Origin: Archangium gephyra | GTDB taxonomy: Bacteria > Myxococcota > Myxococcia > Myxococcales > Myxococcaceae | DNA: 64,000 nucleotides | Direction: 5' to 3' | Assembly (NCBI GenBank): GCA_003243425.1 | Contig: QFQP01000029.1 | Location: 31,074-95,073, forward strand | Shown here: piece by piece, positions 51,481 to 62,100 of the stretch | How positions within the stretch are numbered: position 1 is the first letter of the stretch | Layout: each line of letters opens with the position of its first letter | The notes under the pieces: generated by a model | Told to the model about the DNA's origin: nothing | What the model saw: only the letters and a program-made list of their open reading frames with translations | The model's database searches: none | Program-made: the position numbers and the translations under genes

Positions 51481-53478
51481 ATGAACGTGACGCCCACGCC
51501 CCAGCCACCGCCCGTGATTCCGCCCATGCTCGACCTTGATCGCACGCTCCAACGCGGCGTCGAGAACCTCGCGCGTCTACAGGGCCCGAGGGGGAGCTGG
51601 CCCAGTGACTACGGCGGGCCGATGTTCCTGCTGCCGATGTGGGTCGCGCTCGCGTACGTCGCGAAGCGGCTGCCCAACGCGCAACGCACGGCGCGCATCG
51701 TCACCTACTACACGAACGTGCAACGCGAAGACGGCAGCATCGGGCTCCACGCCGAGGCCACGAGCGGCAGCATGTTCTGCTCGGTGCTCGGCTACGTGGC
51801 GCTGCGGCTGCTCGGCGTTCCCTCAGACGACGCGCGGCTCACCCGGTTGCTGCGGTGGATTCACGCCAACGGCACCGCGCTCGGCGCCGCCTCGTGGGGC
51901 AAGTTCACGCTCTGCCTGCTCGGTCTCTACGACTGGAAGGGCATCGTGCCGCTGCTGCCCGAGCTGTGGATTCTGCCGTACGACGCGCCGATGCACCCCG
52001 GCCGCCTGTGGTGCCACGCGCGCATGGTCTACCTGCCGATGGCGTGGCTGTACGGCGCGAAGTCGGTGGCGAAAGACGATGCGTTGCTGAGTGCGCTTCG
52101 CCACGAGCTGTACCAGGGCGACTACGCGCGCATCGACTGGAGCAGACAGCGTGACGTGGTGGCCAAGGCCGACGACTACCGGCCCAACACCACCGCGCTC
52201 AACGGCGTGAACCGCGCGCAGCTGGCCATCGAGAAGATGCCGAAGCTGTTCCGTCAGAAGGCGCTCGACGAGTGCCTCAAGTTGATCCGCCACGAAGACG
52301 CGGCCACCAACGACCTCGACATCGGCCCGGTGAACGCGGTGCTGAACATGTTCGTGCACTTCTTCCGCGGTGAAGAGGGGCGGGTCGACTTCGAGCGCGG
52401 CTGGCCGAAGTTCGACGAGGCCTACCTCTGGGACGGCCACGACGGGCTGAAGATGCAGGGCTACAACAACGCCGAGCTGTGGGACACGGCGTTCGCGGTG
52501 CAGGCGATTCTCGCGGCCGAGAAGGCGGGTTCGCTCGCGCCGGCGCAGACCAACGCGGTGCTGAACCGTGCCAACGACTTCATTCGCGACAACCAGATTC
52601 TCGACGACGTGCCCGAGCCCGAGCGTCACTATCGTCATGCAAGTAAGGGTGGCTGGCCGTTCAGCGATCGCAAACACGGCTGGCCCATCACCGACTGCAC
52701 CTCGGAGGGGTTCAAGTGCGCGGTGCAGCTCGAGGGGCGCTTCGAGGTCGGTCCTCCCGTCGAGCTGTTGCGCGACTCGGTGCGCCTGATTCTGTCGTGG
52801 CAGAACGACGACGGCGGCTGGGCCAGCTACGAGAAGCAGCGCGGAGGCACGTGGCTCGAGGCGCTCAACCCCTCGCAGGTGTTCGGCGACATCATGGTCG
52901 ACACCAGCTTCGTGGAGTGCACCAGCGCGTGCGTGCAGGCGCTGGTGAAGGCGAGGGCGCGGTTTCCCGGTGAGTTCGACCTCGACGGGCCCATCAACAG
53001 GGGGCTGCACTTCATTCGCAGTGTTCAGCGCGCCGACGGGAGCTTCGAAGGCAGCTGGGCGGTGAACTTCACCTATGGCACGTGGTTCGGGGTGTCGGCG
53101 TTGCTCGCGGCCGGCGTGGGGCCGCGCGATCCCGCCGTGGTGCGCGCGGTGAACTTCCTGCTCAGCAGGCAGCGCGCTGACGGCGCGTGGAGTGAGCACG
53201 GCGACTCGTGCCGGGAGCGCCGGTGGATCGACGGCGCCGACGGTCACGCCGCGCAGACCTCGTGGGCGCTGATGACGCTGGTGCGCGCGGGCTGCAGGGA
53301 CACCGCGGCGATGGAGCGTGCCGCGCAGTGGCTCGTGTCACGTCAGGCGGACGACGGCAGCTGGCCGCGTGAAGCGATGGTCGGCGTGTTCAACCGCACC
53401 TGCCTCATCAACTACGAGTGCTACCGCCACTACTTCCCCATCTGGGCGCTGGCGGAGTTCAAGTCGAGTCAGTGCTGA
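51481..53478 (+). CDS. oxidosqualene cyclase (sterol synthase), cycloartenol-type signature
   Basis: 665 aa. Not a squalene-hopene cyclase: the catalytic block is HGWPITDCTSEGFK (399-412, protonating D405) rather than DxDDTA, and HPGRLWCHARMVYLPMAW (172-189, catalytic His179) is the eukaryote-like OSC motif. Product-specifying positions match cycloartenol synthases: Tyr328 in MQGYN, His399 and Ile403. QW repeats (for example QNDDGGWASYEKQRGG, QADDGSWPREAMVGVFN) are present. It cyclises 2,3-oxidosqualene to a protosterol skeleton. Adjacent squalene synthase and epoxidase genes support sterol synthesis. Confidence 0.93.
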   Translation: MNVTPTPQPPPVIPPMLDLDRTLQRGVENLARLQGPRGSWPSDYGGPMFLLPMWVALAYVAKRLPNAQRTARIVTYYTNVQREDGSIGLHAEATSGSMFCSVLGYVALRLLGVPSDDARLTRLLRWIHANGTALGAASWGKFTLCLLGLYDWKGIVPLLPELWILPYDAPMHPGRLWCHARMVYLPMAWLYGAKSVAKDDALLSALRHELYQGDYARIDWSRQRDVVAKADDYRPNTTALNGVNRAQLAIEKMPKLFRQKALDECLKLIRHEDAATNDLDIGPVNAVLNMFVHFFRGEEGRVDFERGWPKFDEAYLWDGHDGLKMQGYNNAELWDTAFAVQAILAAEKAGSLAPAQTNAVLNRANDFIRDNQILDDVPEPERHYRHASKGGWPFSDRKHGWPITDCTSEGFKCAVQLEGRFEVGPPVELLRDSVRLILSWQNDDGGWASYEKQRGGTWLEALNPSQVFGDIMVDTSFVECTSACVQALVKARARFPGEFDLDGPINRGLHFIRSVQRADGSFEGSWAVNFTYGTWFGVSALLAAGVGPRDPAVVRAVNFLLSRQRADGAWSEHGDSCRERRWIDGADGHAAQTSWALMTLVRAGCRDTAAMERAAQWLVSRQADDGSWPREAMVGVFNRTCLINYECYRHYFPIWALAEFKSSQC

Positions 53479-54392
53479 GCCAGCGTGCGCAGGTCGAGCG
53501 GTGCGCCCGCGGCGAGCTCGGCCTGCAACGCCTCGAAGAGCCTGCCCACGTCGGCGCGCGAGACCTTCGCGCCGGTGCCCCGGGCTTCGAGCGTGTCGAG
53601 CGCCTTGAACGCGAGGCCGAGCGACAAGCCGGTGAACGCGAGAAAGCCCGAAGGCGCGCCGCCCTGCTGCAGCGCCTGCACGTAGCCGTTGGCGAGATCG
53701 AGGTCGGTGCGCGCGAGCGCGAAGATGTCTTCGCGGCTCACGGTGGTCGGGAGGTACACGCGGCCATCGCGCGCGTCGTCACCCGCGTCCTTGAGAATGT
53801 TGACCAGCTGCAGGCCCTCACCGAACGCCAGCATTCCTGCGCGCAGCTTTTCGGCGTGTGACCCGAGCTGCGGAGCGTCGATGAGGAACGCGTCGGTGAG
53901 CAGCTCGCCGACGATGCCCGCCACGATGTAGCAATAGTCGGTGAGGTCCTTGAGCGAAGCGAGCCGCAGGTTGCCGCGCTCGTCGGCGCGCGCCACCACC
54001 TGCGCCATGCCCTCGGTGGTGCGCAGCGTGTGCTTCACCACGACGTCACGCATCGCCTGCGAGAGCTGCGCGGTCTCGTGCATCAGCCACGGCAATTCGC
54101 CCAACAACTCCAGGTAACCGGCGTGGTCGACCGGCGGCGTGACGAGGCTCCAGTCGGCGAGCTTCCTGGCTTCGTGCTGCTGTTGCGCGACGGGCAACTC
54201 GAGCAGCTCAGCGAACCGCTCCAGTGCGTCGATGCGCTTGGCGCGCGGCCAGTCGGTCGCGTCTTCGAAGGTGTCGGCCACCCGGAACAGGAGGTACGCG
54301 AGGCCCACCGCACGCTGCGTCGGCTCGGGAAGAAGCGGAATCGCGAGCGCGAAGGTGCGGCTGGTCTTCTGCAGCAGGTCGTCGATCTTCAC
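53469..54392 (-). CDS. squalene synthase (squalene/phytoene synthase family)
   Basis: 307 aa from the GTG at 54392, with GGAG five bases upstream (TTG at 54437 is an alternative). First Asp-rich motif FRVADTFEDAT, second GEGLQLVNILKDAGDDARDGRVYLP, and DYCYIVAGIVGELL between them. DTFED resembles eukaryotic squalene synthases (DTxED). It would join two farnesyl diphosphates to squalene with NADPH, the substrate for the epoxidase. The convergent cyclase gene overlaps by 10 nt at the end. Confidence 0.9.
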   Translation of the reverse strand: MKIDDLLQKTSRTFALAIPLLPEPTQRAVGLAYLLFRVADTFEDATDWPRAKRIDALERFAELLELPVAQQQHEARKLADWSLVTPPVDHAGYLELLGELPWLMHETAQLSQAMRDVVVKHTLRTTEGMAQVVARADERGNLRLASLKDLTDYCYIVAGIVGELLTDAFLIDAPQLGSHAEKLRAGMLAFGEGLQLVNILKDAGDDARDGRVYLPTTVSREDIFALARTDLDLANGYVQALQQGGAPSGFLAFTGLSLGLAFKALDTLEARGTGAKVSRADVGRLFEALQAELAAGAPLDLRTLAQH

Positions 54393-54451
54393 GGCCGCTC
54401 CGGTAACCGATGTCTCGCGGAGGCGCACGCCTGACAAAAGCCAGCGACTGG

Positions 54452-54469
54452 CGGACGTAAGCCGGACGT
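54452..54469. repeat. CGGACGT direct repeat between squalene synthase and epoxidase genes
   Basis: CGGACGT occurs at 54452-54458 and 54463-54469, an 11-bp period, one DNA turn. It lies in the divergent regulatory region and could be a regulator binding site. Confidence 0.3.
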
Positions 54470-54511
54470 TTAGTTGCAGACCTGCGACCCGCCCCGATAT
54501 TGGGCGCGCGC

Positions 54512-55864
54512 ATGTCGTTCGAAGCGATCGTGGTTGGTGGTGGCTTCACTGGAATGAGTGCGGCAGCAGCGCTCGCGGCGCGTGGCGCGAAGGTGCGCGT
54601 GTTCGAGTCGTCGAAGAGCACCGACCCCCGCTTCCGTGGCGAGTTGATTCACCCGCGTGGGGTGCGCGGCCTCGAAGAACTCGGGCTCAAGGCGCCGCTG
54701 TTCGCCAGCGGAGGCGTGGCGGTGAACGGCTTCGCGGTGTCGCCCGCCGCGCACGAGAAGGTCACCCTTCTTCCGTACGCGCAGGGTCAGGGCCCGGGCC
54801 TGGGCATCGATCACCCGGCGATGGTGCTGACGATGCGCGCGGAGGTCGCCAGGCGCCGCAACGTGACCGTCACCACCGGTGAACGCATCACCGACGTCGT
54901 TCGCGCGCGTGGACGGGTGCTCGGCGTCAAGAGCGCCGACGGCACCGAACATCGCGCGGATCTCGTGGTCGTCGCCGATGGCCGGCAGTCGAAGCTGCGG
55001 CCGCTGCTCGGGCTCGAGCCTGAAGTGAAGCTGCTCTCGTACACGGTGGTGGTCGGCGTTTCGGGCGAGCTGCCGCACGGGCCGCTGGGCCACGTGTTCC
55101 TCGGCGCGCCGGGCCCGATTCTCGCGTACCCGTACGGCGCGAGCCGCATCCGCTTCTGCATCGACGTGCCGCTCGACGCGGCCAGGGGCCGCGAGGCGAT
55201 GATCAAGCTCATCACCGAGCAGTACGCCCCGCATGTGCCCGGTGCGCTCGGTGAGGCGATGGTGAGTGCGCTCAAGTCGCAGCCCTTCGAAGGCTGCGCG
55301 AACCACGCGATCTCCACGCAGAACTGCGCGGCGGCCGGCGTGGTGCTGGTCGGTGATGCGGGCGGCTGCTCGCACCCGCTGACCGCGACGGGCATGACCA
55401 ACGCCGTGAACGACGCGCTGACGTTGAGTGCGTTCGTGGGCGCGCGTGGCCCCGACAACCAGGCGCTCTCGGACTACCAGCGGGCGCGCTACGACTTCGT
55501 GCGCATGCGCGAGCTGTTCACCGACGCGCTGTACGAAGTGTTCCGCGGGCAGGACGCAGGCTCGAAGGCGCTGCAGGGCGGTGTGTTCCGCTACTGGGCG
55601 TCGTCGGAGCGCCGTCGCGAAGCGTCCATGGGCATTCTGTCGGGCGAAGAGCTGCGCGTGTCGCGCTTCGTCGCCGAGTACTCGCGTGTGTTCGGCATCT
55701 CGGCGGTGCAGGTCATGAAGCGCCTCGCCTTTGAGCCCATCGTCGGTTCGTCGCACCTGAAGTCGCTGGCGACCACGAGCTTCGGCCGTCTTGGTGAAGC
55801 CGCGGCGCGTACGAAGCGCAAGCTCGTCGATCGCTACCGGCTCGAGCTCCACCAGCTCCCGTAG
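54512..55864 (+). CDS. squalene monooxygenase (epoxidase)
   Basis: 450 aa from the ATG at 54512. FAD Rossmann motif AIVVGGGFTGMSAAAALAARG; RGELIHPRGVRGLEELGL, the epoxidase GELLQPGG-type motif; and GDAGGCSHPLTATGMTNAVNDAL, equivalent to the conserved GDAxxxxHPLTGxGM of squalene epoxidases. It converts squalene to 2,3-oxidosqualene with O2 and NADPH. TATTGG ends 8 nt before the ATG. Divergent from squalene synthase, convergent with nothing; the cyclase is two genes away. Confidence 0.88.
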   Translation: MSFEAIVVGGGFTGMSAAAALAARGAKVRVFESSKSTDPRFRGELIHPRGVRGLEELGLKAPLFASGGVAVNGFAVSPAAHEKVTLLPYAQGQGPGLGIDHPAMVLTMRAEVARRRNVTVTTGERITDVVRARGRVLGVKSADGTEHRADLVVVADGRQSKLRPLLGLEPEVKLLSYTVVVGVSGELPHGPLGHVFLGAPGPILAYPYGASRIRFCIDVPLDAARGREAMIKLITEQYAPHVPGALGEAMVSALKSQPFEGCANHAISTQNCAAAGVVLVGDAGGCSHPLTATGMTNAVNDALTLSAFVGARGPDNQALSDYQRARYDFVRMRELFTDALYEVFRGQDAGSKALQGGVFRYWASSERRREASMGILSGEELRVSRFVAEYSRVFGISAVQVMKRLAFEPIVGSSHLKSLATTSFGRLGEAAARTKRKLVDRYRLELHQLP

Positions 55865-55898
55865 CCCGCATAGATAAATGAATGGACAGGTGTTCAGT

Positions 55899-55924
55899 GC
55901 GTGCGTGTGCGCGCTGACGCACGC
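55899..55924 (+). terminator. 8-bp perfect inverted repeat after the epoxidase gene
   Basis: GCGTGCGT, 10-nt loop, ACGCACGC. It begins 34 bp past the epoxidase stop and ends 48 bp before the surface-protein ATG. No T tract, so a weak terminator or an operator are both possible. Confidence 0.35.
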
Positions 55925-55972
55925 GAGGTCTGCGCGTGCCCGTTCGCGCTGCACCGGTATCCTCGCGAGCGC

Positions 55973-58761
55973 ATGCGAGCACCTCAGCGGTTGGTCGGCG
56001 CGGTCTTCTTCGTTTCACTCGTTTCATCTGCGGCGACGCTCGACCTCTCGGGGTCGACGCTGACGTTCACGCTGGGCCCGAATGAGAGCGGCGGCATGAC
56101 GGGCACCGGCGCGACCATCACCTTCACGGCGAGCAGCGCCATCACGCGCACGGGGACCGGCACCGGCTTCAATGCGGGCACCAGCTTCGGCGGCAATCTC
56201 GCGACGTCGGGCATCACCAGCGTGGTGGTGAACGGTGGCGACGTCTTCACCATCTCGAGCATCGACACGCCGATGCCCGCGTCGCTGACGGTGTCGACGC
56301 CGACGGTGAACCTGCGGAACACGCTGCGCACCGACGGCCGTAACGTGACCTTCACCGGCTCCAACGGCGTGTTGTGGGGCGGCGGCATCACCACCGCGGG
56401 CACGTACACCATCGACACCGACGCCCTTGGTGGAACCGGGCCGCGGGCTCCATCGAGATCGCCGGCCCGGAGACGAACCCCTCCATCGGCGGCAACAACG
56501 CGACCGTCGTACTCGACGCGAGCGCCGACGGCGGTGGTGCGCCGGGCAACGTGCGTGTGATGGGTCGCATCGGCGGGAACATCAACGTGGCAGGCGCGGT
56601 GGTGAGCGGCAACGCGGTGCGGCTCGGTGCCATCTACGTGCACTCGGGCTGTGAGGTGCGTGCACGCACGCTGGAGCTCACCGGGCCGATTCAGACCGTC
56701 GTGCCCAACGGCGCGGGGGTACTGAAGCTCGCGCCGATTGATGATGGCGCCGAAATGCAGCTCGGCGGCACGGGCAGCGCGCCGTTGCACCTGAGCGCAG
56801 CGGAGCTCACGCACCTGTTCGGCAACTCGATTCGCTGGGGCGCCGTCGAGCTCGGGCGTGCCGGTGGCGGTGACGTCAACGTGCTCGGGAACCTCACGCT
56901 CGACAGCGCGCTGACATTCCGTGGCGCGGTCGTTCGCACCACCGCCGGCGCCATCACCTTCACCACGGCACGAGCCCTGGTGTTCGAGGTCACGAATCAC
57001 GTCGAGCTGGGGCCCGTCACACGAGCGTCTTCGGTCGACATTCTGGCGGACGGCGACGGCGAGACCAGCACGCAGACGGTGGCGCTGACCACGGCAACGC
57101 TCACCGTCGGTGGTGATGCGAACCTCCGCTTCACGCACGCGGCGAACGCCATCGGTACGCTCAGCGCACAACTGCAAGGCGCGGGAGCGCTCGAGCTGTC
57201 TCAGCCCGGAGCGCTCAACGTGGCCAGCGCGAGTTCTCAGTCTGGAAACGTCACGTTGGCCAGCGGTGGAGGCATCTCGGCGACCGGCGTGAGTGCACCG
57301 ACCATCTCCATCACGGCGAGCGCACTCACGGTCACGTCCGTGCAGGCGGCCGTCGGTCTCTCGCTCGTCGTCGATCAACTCAACATTCAGCAGGCGGGTA
57401 TCGGCAGCGGCATCGGGAACACGGCCCAGGTGACGCTGCAGCCGCGCACCGCGGGCCGAGCCATCGCGCTCGGGGGAACCCCGAACGCTTCCCAGCTGGT
57501 GTTGAGCAGCAGCACGTTGGCCGCCTTCTTTCCCAGCCTCGCGGGGCTCACGCTCGAGACGACCGGACCTCTGTCGGTGAACGGCGCCGTCACCTTGCCC
57601 GCCGCGACGACGCTCGTCGGCAGTAGCATCGCCGTCTCGAGTGACGTCACGTCGACGCGGCCGCTCACGCTCCGCGGCGCGACCACGCTGGGCGCCGTCA
57701 ACGTCGCGTTGACGACACCGATGCTGACCATCGACGGTCAGCTCGACCTCGGGAACCGCACGTTGAACGTCGTCGGGCAGCTCGCGTTTGCGCCGTCGAG
57801 CACGTTGACGTCATCAGTCGACAGCGCGTCTTCGTCGGGTCGAATCGCGCTCACGGGTTCCGTCGACCTCACCAACGTGACGTTGGGCCTCACCGGCACG
57901 TTCAACCCGCCGGTCGGTTCGCGCGTTCCGCTCATCATCAACGATGGCACCGACGCGGTGGTCGGCACCTTCGCCGGGCTCGCCGAGTTGGCCGACGCGA
58001 ACTTCAACGGCACGCGCGTCACCTACGTCGACGACGGCAACGACGTGTCGCTCATCAAGTTCTCTGCGCCGACGGGCATCTCGCTCACCGGGAACTCGGT
58101 GCTCGAGTTCAAGCCGGTGGGTACGCGCATCGGTGTGCTCGCCACCGACGGCAGCGAGGGCGAGGCCCGCACCTTCGCGTTCGTGAGCGGCGCTGGCGAC
58201 ACCCACAACGCGTCGTTCAGCATCAGCGGCAACGAGCTGCTGACCGCCGTGGAGTTCGACTTCGAAGCGGGCGCGCAGAAGAGCCTTCGTGTCTCGAGCA
58301 CCGACGCGCTGGGCCGGAGCGTCGAGCAGGCCTTGTCGGTCTCGATCCTCGACAACCTCGCGCCGGTGTTCACCGCCTCGCCGCAGATCTCTGCACTTCC
58401 GACGGCTCCGGTGACGGGCGAGTCGGTGCAGTTCACGGCGCCGACGGCCGCCCCCGAGGGCGACGTCGTCAACGTCAGCTGGGACTACGGTGACGGCACC
58501 ATCGACGCCACCGGCGTGCACACCTTCACGACGGCCGGTTCGTTCACCGTGAAGGCGATCGCCAGCGATCCGTACGACAGCACCACCACGGAGCTCGTGC
58601 TCGTCGTGACCGCACCCACGCCCGATGCGGTCACGCTCGAGGCGGCCGACGGTGAACACCCGCTGGCGAAGTTGCCGGGTTGCGGGTGCTCGAGCGCCGA
58701 CGCGTTCAGCGTTCTCGGTCTCGGGCTGCTCGCGTTGCTGCGTCGCCGCTCACGGGCCTGA
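55973..58761 (+). pseudogene. MYXO-CTERM-anchored surface protein with beta-helix and PKD-like domain (frameshift)
   Basis: About 929 aa if the frame is repaired. Signal peptide MRAPQRLVGAVFFVSLVSSAA, then long Thr/Val/Ala-rich repeats of a beta-helical adhesin. At GGG 56438-56440 the frame ends in junk while the other frame continues AGSIEIAGPETNPSIGG; one extra G restores the protein. A PKD/Ig-like domain (VNVSWDYGDGTIDATGVHTFTTAGS) is near the C-terminus. The tail LPGCGCSSADAFSVLGLGLLALLRRRSRA is a MYXO-CTERM sorting signal. Outer-surface protein of unknown role. Confidence 0.8.
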
Positions 58762-58938
58762 GTTCTCGTCGCCAGCCGCGAGCTGCTTCGGCGCGCCAGG
58801 CAACACGCCTTCGTCCCGGTCGGGCCGGCCCAGCGGCGCTTTCTGGGGCCGTCCCGTCGCGTCGTCATTCGGCAGGTCGACGGGCAACGGCTCGTCGGGC
58901 CGACGTTCCTTCTTCGGTTGCTGAGTCTGAGTGCCCAT
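58750..58938 (-). CDS. small disordered hypothetical protein
   Basis: 62 aa. The ATG at 58938 has AGGTGG upstream on the minus strand. MGTQTQQPKKERRPDEPLPVDLP and further Pro/Asp/Lys residues predict disorder. Small proteins of this type are common in myxobacteria. The 3' end overlaps the surface-protein gene by 12 nt. Coding support is modest. Confidence 0.45.
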   Translation of the reverse strand: MGTQTQQPKKERRPDEPLPVDLPNDDATGRPQKAPLGRPDRDEGVLPGAPKQLAAGDENSGP

Positions 58939-59127
58939 GACCACCTGCTGTCGACGAGCCGTGCGCGCGCGGGCGACTTTCGGTGAAGGGGAACGTTCGG
59001 TGCCGTCGAGGCTTCGTGGTGCGCCGCCGCGATTGATCAAGCTCGAACTTCTCACCCGCCGAGATGCCGGGAAACGGTACTGATCCGTTCGTTGTTTGCG
59101 CCCGGCGGATGCTGTTACAGCCGCGCG

Positions 59128-62100
59128 GTGACCCGCCTCGACCTGTCTTGGTACACCCTCGGTTCCTGGGCTCCCGGTTCTTCTCGCGCAGTCGGTGGAA
59201 CGGCCGCTTTTCGAGTCGCGCTCTCGCAGGTCGGCACCCCGGTTCACGTCGTCTCGCAACAGGGCGTGCCTGCCATCGTCGAAGGTGGCGTGGCGAAGTT
59301 GGGCACGGTGCCGTCTGGTGACGAACTTCCGCTGCTCGGCTCGGCGCCGGCGCTGACGCCTTCGCGGTTGGGCGACGCGACCTTCTTGCGCGACTACGGC
59401 CTCGAGGCTGCGTACGTCGCCGGCGAGATGGCCAACGGCATCGCGTCCGAGGCGCTCGTCGAAGCGGTCACGCGCGCGGGCTACCTCGGCGTGTTCGGCG
59501 CGGCGGGGCTCCCCGTCGACCGCGTCATCGCCGCCATCGATCGGCTGAACGCGGCGCTCCCCGGGAAGCTGTGGGGCATCAACCTCATTCACTCGCCGGA
59601 TGATCAGAAGCTCGAGCACGCGCTGGTCGAGCTGTTCCTCGCGCGCGGTCTCAAGTTCGTCAGCGCGTCGGCGTACCTCGACCTCACCTCGGCCATCGTG
59701 CGGTACCGCGCCACCGGTCTGCGGCGCGACGCGAACGGCGACATCGTCATCGCCCATCGCGTGATGGCCAAGGTGAGCCGCGTCGAGGTCGCCAGGAAGT
59801 TCCTCGAGCCTGCGCCCGCCCACCTGCTCACGGAGCTCGTCGAGAAGAAGCACATCACCGCGCAGGAAGCCGAGCTCGCGGCGTTGATCCCCATGGCTGA
59901 CGACGTGACCGCCGAAGCCGATTCGGGTGGCCACACCGACAACCGGCCGCTCGTGCTGCTGCTGCCCGCGCTCCAGGCGCTGCGCGACGAGGTCTGCGCG
60001 ACGCGGCGGTATTCACAGCGACCGCGCATCGGCGCGGCGGGTGGCATCGCGACGCCCGCCAGCGTCGCCAGCGCGTTCTCGATGGGCGCGGCCTACGTCG
60101 TCACCGGCAGCATCAACCAGGCGACGCGCGAAGCGGGCACCTCCGACGCGGTTCGTGAGCTGCTCGCGAAGGCGGCGCCGACCGACGTGGCGATGGCGCC
60201 CGCGGCCGACATGTTCGAGATGGGCGTGAAGGTGCAGGTGCTCACGCGCGGCACTTTGTTCGCCGTTCGCGCGCAGCGTTTGTACGAGCTGTACCGCACG
60301 CACGCGTCGCTCGAGGCCTTGCCGGCGGCGGTTCGCGAGGAGCTCGAGTCGAAGTTCTTCCGCAGCACCTTCGATGAAGCCTGGGCGTCGTGCGTTCGCT
60401 TCTTCGCGGTGCGTGACCCCGCGCAGCTCGAGAAGGCCGCGAACGACCCGAAGCACAAGATGGCGCTCGTGTTCCGCGCGTACCTTGGTCAGGCCTCACG
60501 CTGGGCCAACGACGGCGTGGCCGACCGCAAGCTCGACTACCAGGTGTGGTGTGGCCCGGCGATGGGCGCGTTCAACGCGTGGGTGCAGGGCAGCGCGCTC
60601 GAGGCGTGGAACGCGCGTGACGCGGTGTTGATCGCGCGCAACCTGCTCGTCGGTGCGTGCGTGCTGAGCCGCGTCGCCGCGCTGCGCAGCCAGGGCGTGG
60701 TGTTGCCCGCGGAGGTCGAGCACTTCGCGCCGCGTTCGCATGCGGCGCTCGACGCGTTGTTGGAGTCGCAGGTCGCGCAGGTGGCCGTCGCCGCCAGGTC
60801 CGTCGCCACGCCCACCCGCGAGCCCATCGCCATCGTCGGCATCGGGTCGTTGTTCCCCAGGGCGAGCAACGTCAACGAGCTGTGGCGGTTGCTGCGCAAC
60901 GGTGAAGACGCGACCGGCGACGTGCCCTCGACGCATTGGTCGCTCGAAGACTTCTACGACGCTGATCAGCGCGCGCCCGATCGCACCTACGCGAAGCGCG
61001 GCGCCTTCCTGCCCACCACGAAGTTCGATCCCACCGAGTTCGGAATTCCGCCCGCGATCCTCGAGGCCACCGACACGTCGCAGCTGCTGTCGTTGGTGGT
61101 CGCGCGCATGGCGCTCGACGACGCCGGCTACGGCGAAGACGTTCAGTGGGACCGCTCACGGGCGTCGGTGCTGTTGGGCGTCACCGGCACGCAGGAGCTC
61201 GTGATTTCTCTGGGCGCGCGCCTGGGGCACCCGCACTGGAAGAAGGCGCTCAAGGACGCGGGCATCGACGAAGAGACGGCCGCCGACGTCGTCAAGCGCA
61301 TCTCGGCCAGCTACGTCGGCTGGCAGGAGAACTCCTTCCCGGGCTTGCTGGGCAACGTGGTCGCCGGCCGCATCGCCAATCGCTTCGATCTCGGTGGCAC
61401 CAACTGCGTGGTCGACGCGGCGTGCGCCAGCTCGCTGGGCGCGCTGCACCTCGGCATGGCGGAGCTCCAGTCGGGCCGCACCGACCTCGTGCTCACCGGC
61501 GGTGTCGACACGCTCAACGACATCTTCATGCACATGTGCTTCAGCAAGACGCCTGCGCTCTCGGCGACGGGTGACGCGCGGCCGTTCAGCGACAAGGCCG
61601 ACGGCACGTTGCTCGGGGAAGGCATCGGCATGGTGGTGCTCAAGCGTCTGAGCGACGCCGAGCGTGATGGCGATCGTGTGTACGCGGTGCTGCGTGGCCT
61701 CGGCACGTCGAGCGATGGTCGCGCGAAGAGCATCTACGCGCCGTTGCCCTCGGGTCAGGCGCGCGCGCTGCAGGCCGCGTATCGCGACGCGAACGTCACC
61801 CCGCGCGACATCTCGATGTTGGAAGCGCACGGCACCGGCACGAAGGCGGGCGACGCGGCGGAATTCGAAGCGCTCGAAAAGGTGTACCGCTCGGCGTCTG
61901 AAGACGTGTCGTGGTGCGCGTTGGGTTCGGTGAAGTCGCAGGTCGGTCACACCAAGGCCGCGGCCGGCGCTGCGGGGTTGATCAAAGCGGCGCTCGCGCT
62001 GCATCACCGCGTGATTCCGCCGACCATCAAGATCGATCGGCCGAACCCTGCGCTGAAGATCGACTCGAGCCCGTTCGCGCTCCCGACCCTGGCGCGCCCG

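Noticed and set aside
51481..53478. Squalene-hopene cyclase call
   Set aside because: The DxDDTA motif of hopene cyclases is absent; DCTSE and WCHARMVYLP are oxidosqualene cyclase motifs.
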